Numbered from the stretch's first letter, positions 41,462 to 50,145 are shown. The stretch is 64,000 nt of DNA from Silanimonas sp044377035 (GCF_044377035.1 NZ_JBILJW010000006.1:62001-126000), one strand, 5' to 3'. Notes: generated by a model from the letters alone, not told the origin. Program-made: numbers and translations.

Positions 41462-42154
41462 TCAGCGCTTGGCCTTCTTCGCGGCCTTCTTCGCCGGAGC
41501 CGCCTTCTTGGTGGGGGCCGCCTTCTTGACCGGAGCTGCCTTCTTGGCCGGAGCCGCCTTCTTGGCCGGAGCCGCCTTCTTGGCCGGAGCCGCCTTCTTG
41601 GCCGGAGCCGCCTTCTTGGCCGGAGCCGCCTTCTTGGCGGGGGCCGCCTTCTTGGCCGGGGCCGCCTTCTTGACCAGAGCCGCCTTCTTCGCGGCCGGGG
41701 CCCCGAGGTAGGCGAGGACCTCGTCGGAATGGCCGTCCGGGCTCACTTTCGGCCACACCTTCTCGATGCGACCGCTGGCGTCGACGACGACGGTCGCGCG
41801 GGCCACACCCATGTAGGTCTTGCCGTACATGCTCTTCTGCACCCACACGCCGATCGCCTTGAGCAGCGTCAGCTCGGGATCCGCGAGCAGCGGGAAGTTC
41901 AGCTGGTACTTGGCGGCGAACTTCTGGTGCGAGGCATCGTTGTCGGCGGACACGCCGAACACCGGCACCTTGATGCCGGTGAAGCGGGGGAGGTTGTCGC
42001 GGAAACCGCAGGCTTCCGTGGTGCAGCCCGGCGTGTCGTCCTTGGGATAGAAAAAGAGCACGAAGCGCTGGCCGCGCAGGCTTTCGGCGCTGACCAGTCG
42101 GCCGTCACTGGCCTTGAGCGAGAAGTCCGGGATCGAAGCACCAACGTCCAGCAT
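41462..42154 (-). CDS. bcp: Bcp/PrxQ-type peroxiredoxin with a histone-H1-like Ala-Pro-Lys repeat tail
   Basis: 230 residues. Residues 1-150 are a complete thioredoxin-dependent peroxiredoxin: FYPKDDTPGCTTEACGFRD with peroxidatic Cys44 and resolving Cys49, FGVSADNDASHQKF, and the Arg-containing MGVARATVVVDASG. It would reduce hydrogen peroxide and organic peroxides. The last about 80 residues are tandem Ala-Pro-Ala-Lys-Lys-Ala hexamers ending KKAKR, not part of normal Bcp (about 155 residues) and likely to bind nucleic acid or other polyanions. ATG 42154 is chosen because GAGGG lies 7 nt upstream; a GTG at 42160 is too close to it. Confidence 0.9.
   Translation of the reverse strand: MLDVGASIPDFSLKASDGRLVSAESLRGQRFVLFFYPKDDTPGCTTEACGFRDNLPRFTGIKVPVFGVSADNDASHQKFAAKYQLNFPLLADPELTLLKAIGVWVQKSMYGKTYMGVARATVVVDASGRIEKVWPKVSPDGHSDEVLAYLGAPAAKKAALVKKAAPAKKAAPAKKAAPAKKAAPAKKAAPAKKAAPAKKAAPAKKAAPVKKAAPTKKAAPAKKAAKKAKR
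41483..41680 (-). repeat. 11 tandem 18-bp units coding the lysine-rich tail of Bcp
   Basis: The unit CGCCTTCTTGGCCGGAGC (as read on +) repeats in frame 11 times with few substitutions; the five units at 41555-41644 are nearly identical. Each codes Ala-Pro-x-Lys-Lys-Ala, with Thr, Val or Leu variants at the edges. Near-identity at the DNA level suggests recent expansion and possible copy-number variation. Confidence 0.9.
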
Positions 42155-42225
42155 GGTCACACCCTCGGGAGCGGAAACGACTCCCGATTATGCCTTGTCA
42201 CGCGCCATTCAGGCACCCGTCCGGG

Positions 42226-43140
42226 TCAGCGGGCCGCGGCCTCGCGCACCGGGATGGGCACGTTGCACAGGTCGATGTGGCCGGCCTTGCGCAGGTACCA
42301 GGCGTCAGCGCGGTTCCGCCGGGCTTCCACCAGGGCTTCGAAGCTCGCGCTGCCGGTCTCCATCACCTGTAGGCGTGGGCGCTGTGCTTCGGGCAGGGCC
42401 GAGGCGAGGGCGATCCGGCGGATCGGGGTGCGCAGCGCGGGTTGGGTATAGAACCCGCCCGGCGCGAGGCTGCGCGGAATGGCGGACAGCCTGTGCATGC
42501 CGTCGAGCACGCGGCCCACGCTGGTGATGTTGAGGTCGAGCTGGCGCGGTGCCTGCCCGGTGACGACGTAGAGCTCGGTACCGTTGCTCGAATCCGGCGC
42601 GTTGCCGCGGCCGGCGCCGACGGTGGCATAGCAGTGCGCCAGCCACTGCGTGCCCGCCTGCGGATCGCGGCCCACCGGGAAGCCGGCGCTGAAGCCGACC
42701 TGGGGCGCCCAGCCGTCCACGTCAGGCAGGCGGGTGAAGGCCAGACCGTCGCGGATGCGGGTGCTGAACTCGGCGGGCAGCGCGGCCTTCGCCGCGCCCA
42801 GCGGCTTCGCCTTGGCCGGGTCCTCGCCGTTGGCATCGCCCCACTGCACCACGAAGTTGTCCTGCGAGCGGTTGATCGTCAGGCCGTCGAAGTAGCCCTC
42901 GCGCGCCAGCGTGCGCAGGTTCGCGACGTGCTCGGGCGCGTGTTCGGGCGAGAGCTCGATGACGACCGGGCCGGTCTCGAGCGTCATGACCAGCAGGTTG
43001 TCAGGATCGGGCGTGCGCCAGTGGTCCGACGGCGCCGCGGCGATGATCTCGTCCATGGTGCGCGGCGGTGCCGCGGGCGTGGCGGCCGTTGCCGACGAGG
43101 CCAGGGCGAGAAAAACGAGGACAGCGGTGGGATGGCGCAT
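42226..43140 (-). CDS. exported cyclophilin-like peptidylprolyl isomerase (divergent)
   Basis: 304 residues. A signal peptide (AVLVFLALASSATA) is followed by a degenerate cyclophilin domain: LLVMTLETGPVVIELSPEHA, LAREGYFDGLTINRSQDNFV, VQWGDAN, then a long insertion and a C-terminal region with PRQLDLNITSVGRVLDGM. In standard cyclophilins the second segment reads FHRV; here it is INRS, so the key catalytic Phe-His-Arg is partly lost (Arg kept). It may still be a chaperone. The start at 43140 gives a clean signal peptide. Substrates unknown. Confidence 0.8.
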   Translation of the reverse strand: MRHPTAVLVFLALASSATAATPAAPPRTMDEIIAAAPSDHWRTPDPDNLLVMTLETGPVVIELSPEHAPEHVANLRTLAREGYFDGLTINRSQDNFVVQWGDANGEDPAKAKPLGAAKAALPAEFSTRIRDGLAFTRLPDVDGWAPQVGFSAGFPVGRDPQAGTQWLAHCYATVGAGRGNAPDSSNGTELYVVTGQAPRQLDLNITSVGRVLDGMHRLSAIPRSLAPGGFYTQPALRTPIRRIALASALPEAQRPRLQVMETGSASFEALVEARRNRADAWYLRKAGHIDLCNVPIPVREAAAR

Positions 43141-43192
43141 GGTGGGCTCGTCGACGGGGACGCGCCGATTGGGCCGCACTCCGCCGCCGGGT

Positions 43193-44161
43193 TCAAGCCT
43201 CGCGCAAGATCGAAAGCTGTTCGCGCCACTCGGCGAGCACGCGTTCCCAGTGCGTGCGGTCGGCGAACTGCGGGAAGGCGACGGGAAAGGCCGGGTCCTC
43301 CCAACGCCGCGCGATCCAGGCGTGGAAATGCACGATGCGCAGCGCGCGCAGCGCCTCGACCAGCGCCAGTTCGCCGCGATCGAACTCGCAGAAGCGCTCG
43401 TAGCCCACCATCAGGTCGGTGAGCTGGGTTTCGCGTCGGCGCGGTTCTGCATCGAGCAGCATCCACAGGTCCTGCACCGCGGGCCCGGTGCGGGCGTCGT
43501 CGAAATCCACGAGGTGCGGGCGGTCGTCGCGCCAGAGCACGTTGCCCGGGTGCAGGTCGCCGTGCAGGCGCCGCTGGATGGCACCCTCGGATTCGGCGAA
43601 GCGTTCCTCCACCGCTTCGAGCAGGGCGCTGCCCACGTCCTCGAAGCTGTCGTGCAGCGCGGGTTCGATCCACGAGCCATCGAGCAGGGTGTCCAGCGAG
43701 GCCCAGCCGAGGGTGTCGATGGCGAGCGCCTCGCGGTGGCGGAACGGCGTGCGCGCTCCGACGGCGTGCAGGCGGCCGAGCGTTTCGCCCAAGGCCAGAC
43801 GCACGTCCGCGCGGTCCATCTCCGGTGCGTGGCCGCCCTGCAGCGGGAACAGGGCGAAGCGCAGCGTGCCGTGGGCGTGCAGCGTCTCGCCGGCGAAGTC
43901 CAGGGGTGGCACCACCGACAGGCCCTCGTCGTGCAACTCGCGCACGAACGCATGCTCCTCGCGGATCTGCGCGTCGCTCCAGCGCGCCGGGCGGTAGAAC
44001 TTCGCGATGACCGGCGCCGAATCCTCGAGGCCGACGCGCAGCACGCGGTTCTCGTAGCTGTTCAGCGCGAGCACCCGGCCATCGGCCTGCAGGCCCAGCG
44101 ATTCGACGGCGTCGATCACCGCTTCCGGTGTCAGCGTCCGGAAGTCGGCGGTGCCGGTCAC
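43193..44161 (-). CDS. srkA: SrkA/RdoA (YihE)-like serine/threonine protein kinase
   Basis: 322 residues, an APH-fold kinase. RRLHGDLHPGNVLW (about residues 197-210) holds the catalytic Asp and Asn, and HLVDFDDARTGPAVQDLW the metal-binding Asp. NSYENRVLRVGLED and VIAKFYRPARW (ATP-binding Lys) match YihE. In E. coli SrkA protects against envelope and redox stress and programmed death. It starts with GTG 44161 in a GTGA overlap with the methyltransferase gene upstream, so the two are coupled. Confidence 0.88.
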   Translation of the reverse strand: MTGTADFRTLTPEAVIDAVESLGLQADGRVLALNSYENRVLRVGLEDSAPVIAKFYRPARWSDAQIREEHAFVRELHDEGLSVVPPLDFAGETLHAHGTLRFALFPLQGGHAPEMDRADVRLALGETLGRLHAVGARTPFRHREALAIDTLGWASLDTLLDGSWIEPALHDSFEDVGSALLEAVEERFAESEGAIQRRLHGDLHPGNVLWRDDRPHLVDFDDARTGPAVQDLWMLLDAEPRRRETQLTDLMVGYERFCEFDRGELALVEALRALRIVHFHAWIARRWEDPAFPVAFPQFADRTHWERVLAEWREQLSILREA

Positions 44162-44763
44162 GCGCGCTCCAGCGCCGTGGCTTGACCGGCCAAGGCCGGC
44201 GACAGCCAGCAGTGCTGACCGAGGAAGGTGAATCCCACGCGTTGCAGCGAACGGCGATAGGCCTTGGCCGGGCGGGCGATGAAGGCGTCGAAGTCGCCCT
44301 GCACATCGTCGCCGGCGGTGTCATCGGCGGTGTACGTCTCGATGAAGGCGACGCCGCCGCAGAGCTCGGCGAGGCCGGGCAGGCCGGCCTTCAGCTCGCC
44401 GTCGGGCACGTAGTGCAGCACGTCGGCGCAGACCAGCAAATCGACGGGCGGGCAGGGACGCAGCGCGGCGAGGTCACCGAAGCGTGCCCAATGCAGGTTG
44501 CGCGTGCGACCGAAGCGCCGCACCGCGTATTCGCTGCCGTCGAGGCCGAGGTACTGCAGCCCCGGGCGCATCGCCAGCAGCGGCGCACGCCAATGGCCTT
44601 CGCCGCAGCCCACGTCGAGCACCGTGCGCACGCGCCGTCCGAGGAAAACTTCAGCCGAAGCCACGGCCAGCGCGACGGTGCGCTCGAGCTGCGAGCGCGA
44701 GGCCTTGCTGCCATCGGCCTGGCGATACCAGCGGTCGAAATAGGCGCGGTCGTAGGTCTTCAA
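44158..44763 (-). CDS. class I SAM-dependent methyltransferase
   Basis: 201 residues from TTG 44763. The SAM motif I is VLDVGCGEGHWRAPL and motif II/III follow (YLGLDGSEYAVRRF; DLLVCADVLHYV). The acceptor is unknown; small-molecule methyltransferases share this fold. TTG 44763 is chosen because GGGAG lies 6 nt upstream and MKTYDRAYFDRWY is a typical start. An ATG at 44823 would add 20 unlike residues, has a poor ribosome-binding site and would crowd the divergent padR promoter. The stop overlaps srkA by 4 nt. Confidence 0.75.
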   Translation of the reverse strand: MKTYDRAYFDRWYRQADGSKASRSQLERTVALAVASAEVFLGRRVRTVLDVGCGEGHWRAPLLAMRPGLQYLGLDGSEYAVRRFGRTRNLHWARFGDLAALRPCPPVDLLVCADVLHYVPDGELKAGLPGLAELCGGVAFIETYTADDTAGDDVQGDFDAFIARPAKAYRRSLQRVGFTFLGQHCWLSPALAGQATALERA

Positions 44764-44872
44764 GGGGCGCTCCCTGCGCGGCGGGCCGGCAGTGTAGGGC
44801 AGGGTGACTACCGGCACATCCACTAGAGCGGAGTTGGCACTAGTGTGGCCTCAACAGTACTGAGGAGGGGCC

Positions 44873-45238
44873 ATGACCGACCTCGACGCCCAACGCCGCA
44901 AGTTCGACAAGGAGCTCGCCACCGGCACGGTGGCCCTCGTGCTGCTGGCCATCCTTGGTCGCGACGGCGAGCCGATGTACGGCTACCAGATCGCCAAGCG
45001 CTTCGAGCAGGCCGACGAGGCCGCCCTGGCGGGCAAGCAGAGCACGCTCTACCCGGTGCTCCGCAACCTCGCCGCCGCCGGCCTGCTGGACAGCTGGATC
45101 GAGCCATCCGACGCCGGCCCGCCGCGCCGGTACTACCGCATCACCGCCAACGGCCGCCTGGTGCTCGACCAGTGGGTGGCGAGTTGGCGCAGCACCCGCC
45201 AGATGGTGGACCGCGTTCTTGAAGGGGAAGAGCAATGA
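44873..45238 (+). CDS. PadR family transcriptional regulator
   Basis: 121 residues. The PadR winged helix is clear: VALVLLAILGRDGEPMYGYQIAKRFEQ, then STLYPVLRNLAAAGLLDS and PPRRYYRITANGRLVLDQW. GAGGAGG lies 4-5 nt before the ATG. It overlaps the membrane-sensor gene by 4 nt, the usual PadR/HAAS pairing, and probably represses its own operon. The ligand is unknown. Confidence 0.88.
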   Translation: MTDLDAQRRKFDKELATGTVALVLLAILGRDGEPMYGYQIAKRFEQADEAALAGKQSTLYPVLRNLAAAGLLDSWIEPSDAGPPRRYYRITANGRLVLDQWVASWRSTRQMVDRVLEGEEQ

Positions 45239-46134
45239 GCCTGCCGACCACGATCAACCAGTACCTCGACCAGCTGCGAAGCGAACTGTCCGCCGCCGAC
45301 CCGGCGCTGCTGCAGGACGCGCTCTACGATGCCGAGGAATACCTCCGTTCCGAACTCGCGGCGCACCCGCGCGAAGGGGAGGAGGCGCTCATCGCGCGCA
45401 TCGCCTCCACCTACGGCCGGCCTGCCGAAGTCGCGGACATCTACCGCGACACGGAAGTCACCGTGAGCCGCGCGCTGCGTCCGCCGCCGCCGAAGCCGCG
45501 CGAGTCCTCGCTCGGCCGCTTCTTTGGCGTGGTGTCCGACCCGCGCGCCTACGCGGCCCTGCTGTACATGCTGCTGTCGGTGCTCACCGGCGTCTTCTAC
45601 TTCACCTGGGCGTCCGCGGGACTGGCGCTGTCGCTGGGCCTCTCGCTGACGATCATCGGCGTGGCCTTCTTCATCCTGTTCATGGCGACAGTGCGCGTGC
45701 TCTCCCTGGTGGAAGGCCGCATCGTCGAGGTGATGCTCGGCGAGCGCATGCCGCGTCGCCCGGCCTACCCGGCGCCGTCGAACGGCATCCTCGAGCGCAT
45801 CGGCCAACTGTTCACCGACCCGCGCACCTGGGGCACGCTGATCTACCAGGTGCTGATGTTGCCGCTCGGCATCATCTACTTCACTTTGGCCGCGGTGCTG
45901 CTGGCCATCGGTGTGACCTTGGCTGGCACGCCGCTGCTTGCGCTGCTGAGTGCCGGGACGATCATGATCGGGCCCTTCACCGGCGATGAGCTCGGCGCGT
46001 TGTCGATCCCGGTGTTCGCGGTGACGTCGGCCTTCGGCATCCTGCTGCTGTTCGTCACCCTGCATTTGGCCCGCGGCGTGGCCCACGTGCACGGTGCGAT
46101 CGCCAAGCACCTGCTGGTGAAGTGGGGCGAGTGA
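45235..46134 (+). CDS. HAAS-type membrane sensor protein
   Basis: 299 residues. The N-terminal 85 residues (INQYLDQLRSELSA..LLQDALYDAEEYL..) match the cytoplasmic HAAS domain that partners PadR regulators. Two similar membrane blocks follow, each led by a 'GRFFGVVSDPRAYAALLYMLL' / 'GQLFTDPRTWGTLIYQVL' segment and about three helices, typical of the Sensor family. The protein probably senses an envelope signal and relays it to the co-encoded PadR. The internal duplication is evident. Confidence 0.8.
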   Translation: MSLPTTINQYLDQLRSELSAADPALLQDALYDAEEYLRSELAAHPREGEEALIARIASTYGRPAEVADIYRDTEVTVSRALRPPPPKPRESSLGRFFGVVSDPRAYAALLYMLLSVLTGVFYFTWASAGLALSLGLSLTIIGVAFFILFMATVRVLSLVEGRIVEVMLGERMPRRPAYPAPSNGILERIGQLFTDPRTWGTLIYQVLMLPLGIIYFTLAAVLLAIGVTLAGTPLLALLSAGTIMIGPFTGDELGALSIPVFAVTSAFGILLLFVTLHLARGVAHVHGAIAKHLLVKWGE

Positions 46135-46158
46135 ACCGCGCCCCGCGACATCCGGAGC

Positions 46159-46551
46159 TCAGGCCGCCAGCAGCGCCTTCGCGATGCCCCAGCCGCCCTG
46201 CACCAGCAGGGCGCTGAGGGCGAGGAGGGTGATCACGAAGCCCGCGCCACGCCGCTGCGCATCGCGGGCGTACATCACGGCGTAAAGCACGCGACCCACC
46301 AGCCAGAGCGCACCGAAGCCGGCCGCCCAGGCCGGGTCGCCGTAAGCGCCGGCAAGCCACAGCGCCGGCAGGAACATCACGCTGGCCTCCAGCGTGTTCA
46401 TCTGCACGCGGAACACGCGTTCGAAATCGGGATGGCCGGTCGTGGCCGGTGCCTTCACCCCATGGCGCCCACGGGCCATGCCGACGGCGAACATGCAGGC
46501 GCTCATCAGCAGGACGGTGAGCAGCGAAACAAGGGCGATCCAAGGCGACAT
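46159..46551 (-). CDS. MAPEG family membrane protein
   Basis: 130 residues, four helices. FERVFRVQMNTLEASVMFLPALWLAG is the MAPEG signature (the R-x-x-x-N-x-x-E pattern that binds glutathione in eukaryotic members). Bacterial members are of mostly unknown function. ATG 46551 has GGAG 7 nt upstream; the extension to 46575 is not needed. Divergent from the UMF1-type transporter. Confidence 0.85.
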   Translation of the reverse strand: MSPWIALVSLLTVLLMSACMFAVGMARGRHGVKAPATTGHPDFERVFRVQMNTLEASVMFLPALWLAGAYGDPAWAAGFGALWLVGRVLYAVMYARDAQRRGAGFVITLLALSALLVQGGWGIAKALLAA

Positions 46552-46620
46552 GGCCGGCTCCGGTAGGGACGCCACAGCCTACGCGAGCTAGAGTGTCGCG
46601 CCCCTTCCGAGTGATGCCCG

Positions 46621-47964
46621 ATGGCCGCTTTGCGCCCGCTCCGACGTCCATACGCCGATCCCGGTATCGCGCCCGTGCAGCGCCGCGAGCTCTGGGCGTG
46701 GGCGGGATTCGACTTCGCCAATTCCGGCTACACCACCGTCGTCATCACGGCCATCTTCAGTGCCTATTTCGTCGGCGTGGTGGCGGGCGATGCCGGCTGG
46801 GCGACGTTCGCGTGGACGGCGGCGCTTTCGGTGTCCTATCTGCTGGTGATGGCCATGGCGCCGCTGCTCGGGCTCTATGCCGATGCGCACGCCTGCAAGA
46901 GAAAGCTGCTGTTGGCCACGACCGCGGTCTGCAGCCTCGGCACGGCGGCGCTGTGGCTCTGCGGGCCGGGTGATGTCGCGCTCGCCTTGGTGCTCATCGT
47001 CATCACCAACACCGCGTTCGGCACCGGCGAGAACCTGATCGCGGCCTTCCTGCCGGAGCTGGCGGACGACGAGGGCATGGGCCGCCTTTCCGGCTACGGC
47101 TGGGCGTTCGGTTACTTCGGCGCGGTGCTGCTGCTGGCGGCCTGCCTGTGGTGGGTGCAGGGCGCCGCAGTGCGGGGCAGCGACACCGGCACGGCGGTGC
47201 GAGACACGATGCTGCTCACCGGGGCCACGGTATTCCTCGCGGCCCTGCCGACCTTCCTGCTGCTGCGCGAGCGCATCGTGGCGACGCCGCGGGCTTTCGT
47301 CGCCCTCTGGCGCGAATCGCGGCAGCGCTGGCGCGGCATCCTCGGAGGCGCGAGCGACCTGCCGCAGCTCGGCCGCTTCCTCGCCTGCATCGTCGCTTAC
47401 CAGGCTGGCGTTGGCACGGTGATCGCCGTCGCCGCCATCTACGCCCAGCAGGCCCTCGGCTTCACCACCGCGGAGAGCATCACGCTGATCCTCGCGGTGA
47501 ACATCACCGCCGCCGTGGGTGCGATGGCGTTTGGCCAGCTGCAGGACCGTATCGGGCACCGCAACGCGCTGGCGCTCTCGCTGCTGGGCTGGCTGGTGGC
47601 CATCGGCCTGTTGGCGCTCTCTGAGGCCCGCCCGGTGGTCTGGGTGGCGGCCAACCTCGCTGGCGTCTGCATGGGGGCCAGCCAGTCAGCGGGACGGGCC
47701 CTCGTGGGCTACCTGTGCCCGCCGCGACGCGAAGCCGAGGTGTTCGGCCTCTGGGGCCTCGCTGTGAAGGCGTCGATGGTGCTCGGCCCGCTGGCCTATG
47801 GCGCCATCAGCTGGGTGGCCGGCGGGCGTCACGCCCTGGCCATGCTGGCCACCTCCGGATTCTTCGTCGTCGGGCTGATCCTGCTGTATCGAGTCGACGT
47901 GGCCCAGGGGCGGCGCGAAGCCCTCGGGACCGGGCCGGCCGCCCCCCCGGTGAAAGCTGGGTGA
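46621..47964 (+). CDS. UMF1/ATG22-type MFS transporter
   Basis: 447 residues, about 12 helices. The N-terminal WAGFDFANSGYTTVVITAIFSAYFV and NTAFGTGENLIAAFLPELADDEGMGRLSGYGWAFGYFGA are the signature of the UMF1 family, related to yeast Atg22 vacuolar amino-acid exporters. An amino-acid or peptide-derived substrate is possible but unproven. TAGAGT 27 nt upstream of the ATG could be its -10. Confidence 0.85.
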   Translation: MAALRPLRRPYADPGIAPVQRRELWAWAGFDFANSGYTTVVITAIFSAYFVGVVAGDAGWATFAWTAALSVSYLLVMAMAPLLGLYADAHACKRKLLLATTAVCSLGTAALWLCGPGDVALALVLIVITNTAFGTGENLIAAFLPELADDEGMGRLSGYGWAFGYFGAVLLLAACLWWVQGAAVRGSDTGTAVRDTMLLTGATVFLAALPTFLLLRERIVATPRAFVALWRESRQRWRGILGGASDLPQLGRFLACIVAYQAGVGTVIAVAAIYAQQALGFTTAESITLILAVNITAAVGAMAFGQLQDRIGHRNALALSLLGWLVAIGLLALSEARPVVWVAANLAGVCMGASQSAGRALVGYLCPPRREAEVFGLWGLAVKASMVLGPLAYGAISWVAGGRHALAMLATSGFFVVGLILLYRVDVAQGRREALGTGPAAPPVKAG

Positions 47965-47982
47965 CATCGATTGCGTCCGGGG

Positions 47983-48011
47983 CTGTCAATTCCCGTCAAA
48001 CGCGCTACATT
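47983..48011 (+). promoter_or_regulatory. candidate sigma-70 promoter of the small membrane-protein gene
   Basis: CTGTCA (47983-47988) and TACATT (48006-48011) are 17 nt apart, each about four of six to consensus, and end 32 nt before the ATG at 48044. Confidence 0.45.
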
Positions 48012-48043
48012 CGATGCCGTCCATTCGCAAAAGAGGGTCGGCC

Positions 48044-48277
48044 ATGCAGATCACGCTCCGTGGTAGCGCGCTTTCCCTCGCATCGACCGCCATGGACGAC
48101 CGTGAAAACGTCCGCCTGCCCGCGCTGCCCAGCGCACGCGAACTGCGTCGGGCGCGCCTGATCCGCCACCTCTCGCGCCGCCAGCTCGGTTTCCTCGCGC
48201 TGCACATGGCACTGGGTGTGTTCGGTTGGTCGGCGCTGGCCTTGGCCGGTTGGGGCGCTTACGCACTCATCCGCTGA
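48044..48277 (+). CDS. small hypothetical protein with a C-terminal membrane helix
   Basis: 77 residues. An Arg-rich N-terminal half (LPSARELRRARLIRHLSRRQ) precedes one transmembrane helix (LGFLALHMALGVFGWSALAL). ATG 48044 has AGAGGG 6-7 nt upstream. It is not recognised as a known family. The 3' end overlaps the convergent ABC exporter gene by 11 nt. The good ribosome-binding site and promoter-like upstream boxes argue that it is real. Confidence 0.6.
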   Translation: MQITLRGSALSLASTAMDDRENVRLPALPSARELRRARLIRHLSRRQLGFLALHMALGVFGWSALALAGWGAYALIR

Positions 48278-50099
48278 GCGCGCTCGCTTCGCCCTGCTGC
48301 TGCAGGGACCACATCGCCGCGTAGCGGCCTTTCGACGCCAGCAGTTCGGCATGCGTGCCGCGCTCGATGATCCGTCCGCCATCCATGACCAGGATCTGGT
48401 CGGCGTCCATGATCGTCGACAGCCGGTGGGCGATCACCAGCGTGGTGCGCCCGACGGCGATGCGGTCGAGTTCCGATTGGATCGCGCGTTCCGACCGTGA
48501 ATCGAGCGCGGATGTCGCTTCGTCGAAGATCAGGATGGCGGGATTCTTCAACAACGCGCGGGCGATGGCGACGCGCTGCTTCTCGCCGCCGCTGAGCTTG
48601 AGCCCGCGCTCGCCCACCTCGCTGTCGTAGCCGTCGGGCAGTGACTTGATGAAGGCATCGATGTGCGCGGCCTGCGCGGCCGCCTCCACTTCGCCGTCGC
48701 TCGCCTCCGGGCGCCCGTAGCGGATGTTGTAGCGGATGCTGTCGTTGAACAGCACGGTGTCCTGCGGAACGATGCCGATGCTGCCGCGCACCGAGCCCTG
48801 CGTAAGCTCGCGGAGGTCGTGGCCGTCGATCTCGATGCGGCCTTCCTGCACGTCATAGAAGCGGTACAGCAGGCGGGCCAGCGTCGATTTGCCGCTGCCC
48901 GAATGGCCGACCACGGCGACCGTCTGGCCCGGGGCGATCTCGAAATCCACGCCGTCGAGGATGGTGCGGCGCGGGTCGTAGCCGAAGCGCACGTCGCGGA
49001 AGCGCACGCGGGGCTGCGTCGTCACCAGCGGCTTCGCGCCCGCGCGGTCCTGCACGTCGAGGTTCTCGTCGAGCAAGCCGAAGAGCCTCTCGATGTTCGT
49101 CAGCGCCTGCTTCACCTCGCGGTACATCATCCCGAGGTAGTTCAGCGGCGCCGACAGCTGCAGCAGGTAGGCGTTCACCAGCACGAGGTCGCCGATGGTG
49201 AGCTCGCCGGCCACCACGCCCGAGGCCGCGCGCCACATAAGCGCGGTGACGCCGATCGAAACGATCGCCGCCTGCCCGAGGTTGAGCACGCCCAGCGTCT
49301 TCAAGCTCTGGACGGTGGCTTCCTCGACGCGCTGCAGGCTGCCGTCGTAGCGCCGGGCTTCGTGCTCCTCGTTGTTGAAGTACTTGACGGTCTCGTAGTT
49401 GATCAGGGCGTCGACTGCGCGCGTGCTGCTCGCCGACTCGGCATCGATCGCCGCGCGGTAGTAGCGCGTGCGCCACTCGGTGACGCGGAACGTCCATGCG
49501 GAATAGACGACCAGCGTCGCCAGGGTGATGACGGCGAAACCCCAGTCGTACAGGTAGACCAACACGGCCGTGACCAGGACGACCTCGATGATCGTCGGCA
49601 GGATGGTGTAGAGCGTCCAGTCGAGCAGGTCGGAGATCGCCGTGCCGCCGCGTTCGACGTCACGCGCGATGCCGCCGGTCTTGCGTTCGAGGTGGAAGCG
49701 GAGGCTCAGCGCGTGCAGGTGCCGGAACACCTTCAGCTGGACGGTGCGCGCGCTGCGCGCCATCACTCGGGCGAAGACGATCTGCCGGAGTTCGGTGAAC
49801 ATCGTCGACGCGAGGCGGGCGCCGCCGTAGGCCAGCAGCAGGCCGACGGGCAGGGCGAGTAGCGTTGCCGGCACATCCAGGCCATCGACGATGCGCTTCA
49901 TCAGCATCGGGATGCCGAGCAGCGTGACCTTCGCCGCGATCAGGCAAAGCAGGGCGGCCGCGATGCGGCGCCAGTAGGGCTTCAGGAAAGGCAGCAGGTC
50001 GGCCAGCACCTGCCGCACGGTGCCGTCGCCGCGTCGGGGGGCATCGACCGGCGCGTGGCCTTCGATCGATGGGGCGTTGTCGGGGGTGGGGGCGCTCAT
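48267..50099 (-). CDS. ATM1/HMT1-type ABC exporter (fused membrane and ATPase domains)
   Basis: 610 residues. Six helices (residues about 45-340) are followed by an ATPase: VGHSGSGKSTLARLLYRFYD (Walker A), LSGGEKQRVAIARALLK (signature), LIFDEATSALD (Walker B), IAHRLSTI. The membrane part has FHLERKTGGIARDVERGG and NYETVKYFNNEEHE, both characteristic of the mitochondrial Atm1 / bacterial heavy-metal-glutathione exporter group. It probably exports glutathione conjugates or thiol-bound metals. The start at 50099 is the Met before the family region; the frame runs on to 50288 but collides with the divergent gene. Confidence 0.88.
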   Translation of the reverse strand: MSAPTPDNAPSIEGHAPVDAPRRGDGTVRQVLADLLPFLKPYWRRIAAALLCLIAAKVTLLGIPMLMKRIVDGLDVPATLLALPVGLLLAYGGARLASTMFTELRQIVFARVMARSARTVQLKVFRHLHALSLRFHLERKTGGIARDVERGGTAISDLLDWTLYTILPTIIEVVLVTAVLVYLYDWGFAVITLATLVVYSAWTFRVTEWRTRYYRAAIDAESASSTRAVDALINYETVKYFNNEEHEARRYDGSLQRVEEATVQSLKTLGVLNLGQAAIVSIGVTALMWRAASGVVAGELTIGDLVLVNAYLLQLSAPLNYLGMMYREVKQALTNIERLFGLLDENLDVQDRAGAKPLVTTQPRVRFRDVRFGYDPRRTILDGVDFEIAPGQTVAVVGHSGSGKSTLARLLYRFYDVQEGRIEIDGHDLRELTQGSVRGSIGIVPQDTVLFNDSIRYNIRYGRPEASDGEVEAAAQAAHIDAFIKSLPDGYDSEVGERGLKLSGGEKQRVAIARALLKNPAILIFDEATSALDSRSERAIQSELDRIAVGRTTLVIAHRLSTIMDADQILVMDGGRIIERGTHAELLASKGRYAAMWSLQQQGEASALSG

Positions 50100-50145
50100 G
50101 CCGGCATTGTCGCGTGCGCCGGGCCGTCGTGGCGACGAAGCGCCG

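Noticed and set aside
41483..41690. Tandem repeats as a CRISPR array
   Set aside because: The 18-bp units are directly adjacent without spacers and encode an in-frame protein tail.
44764..44823. N-terminal extension of the methyltransferase to ATG 44823
   Set aside because: Poor ribosome-binding site and unlike residues; TTG 44763 has GGGAG at 6 nt and gives a family-like start.
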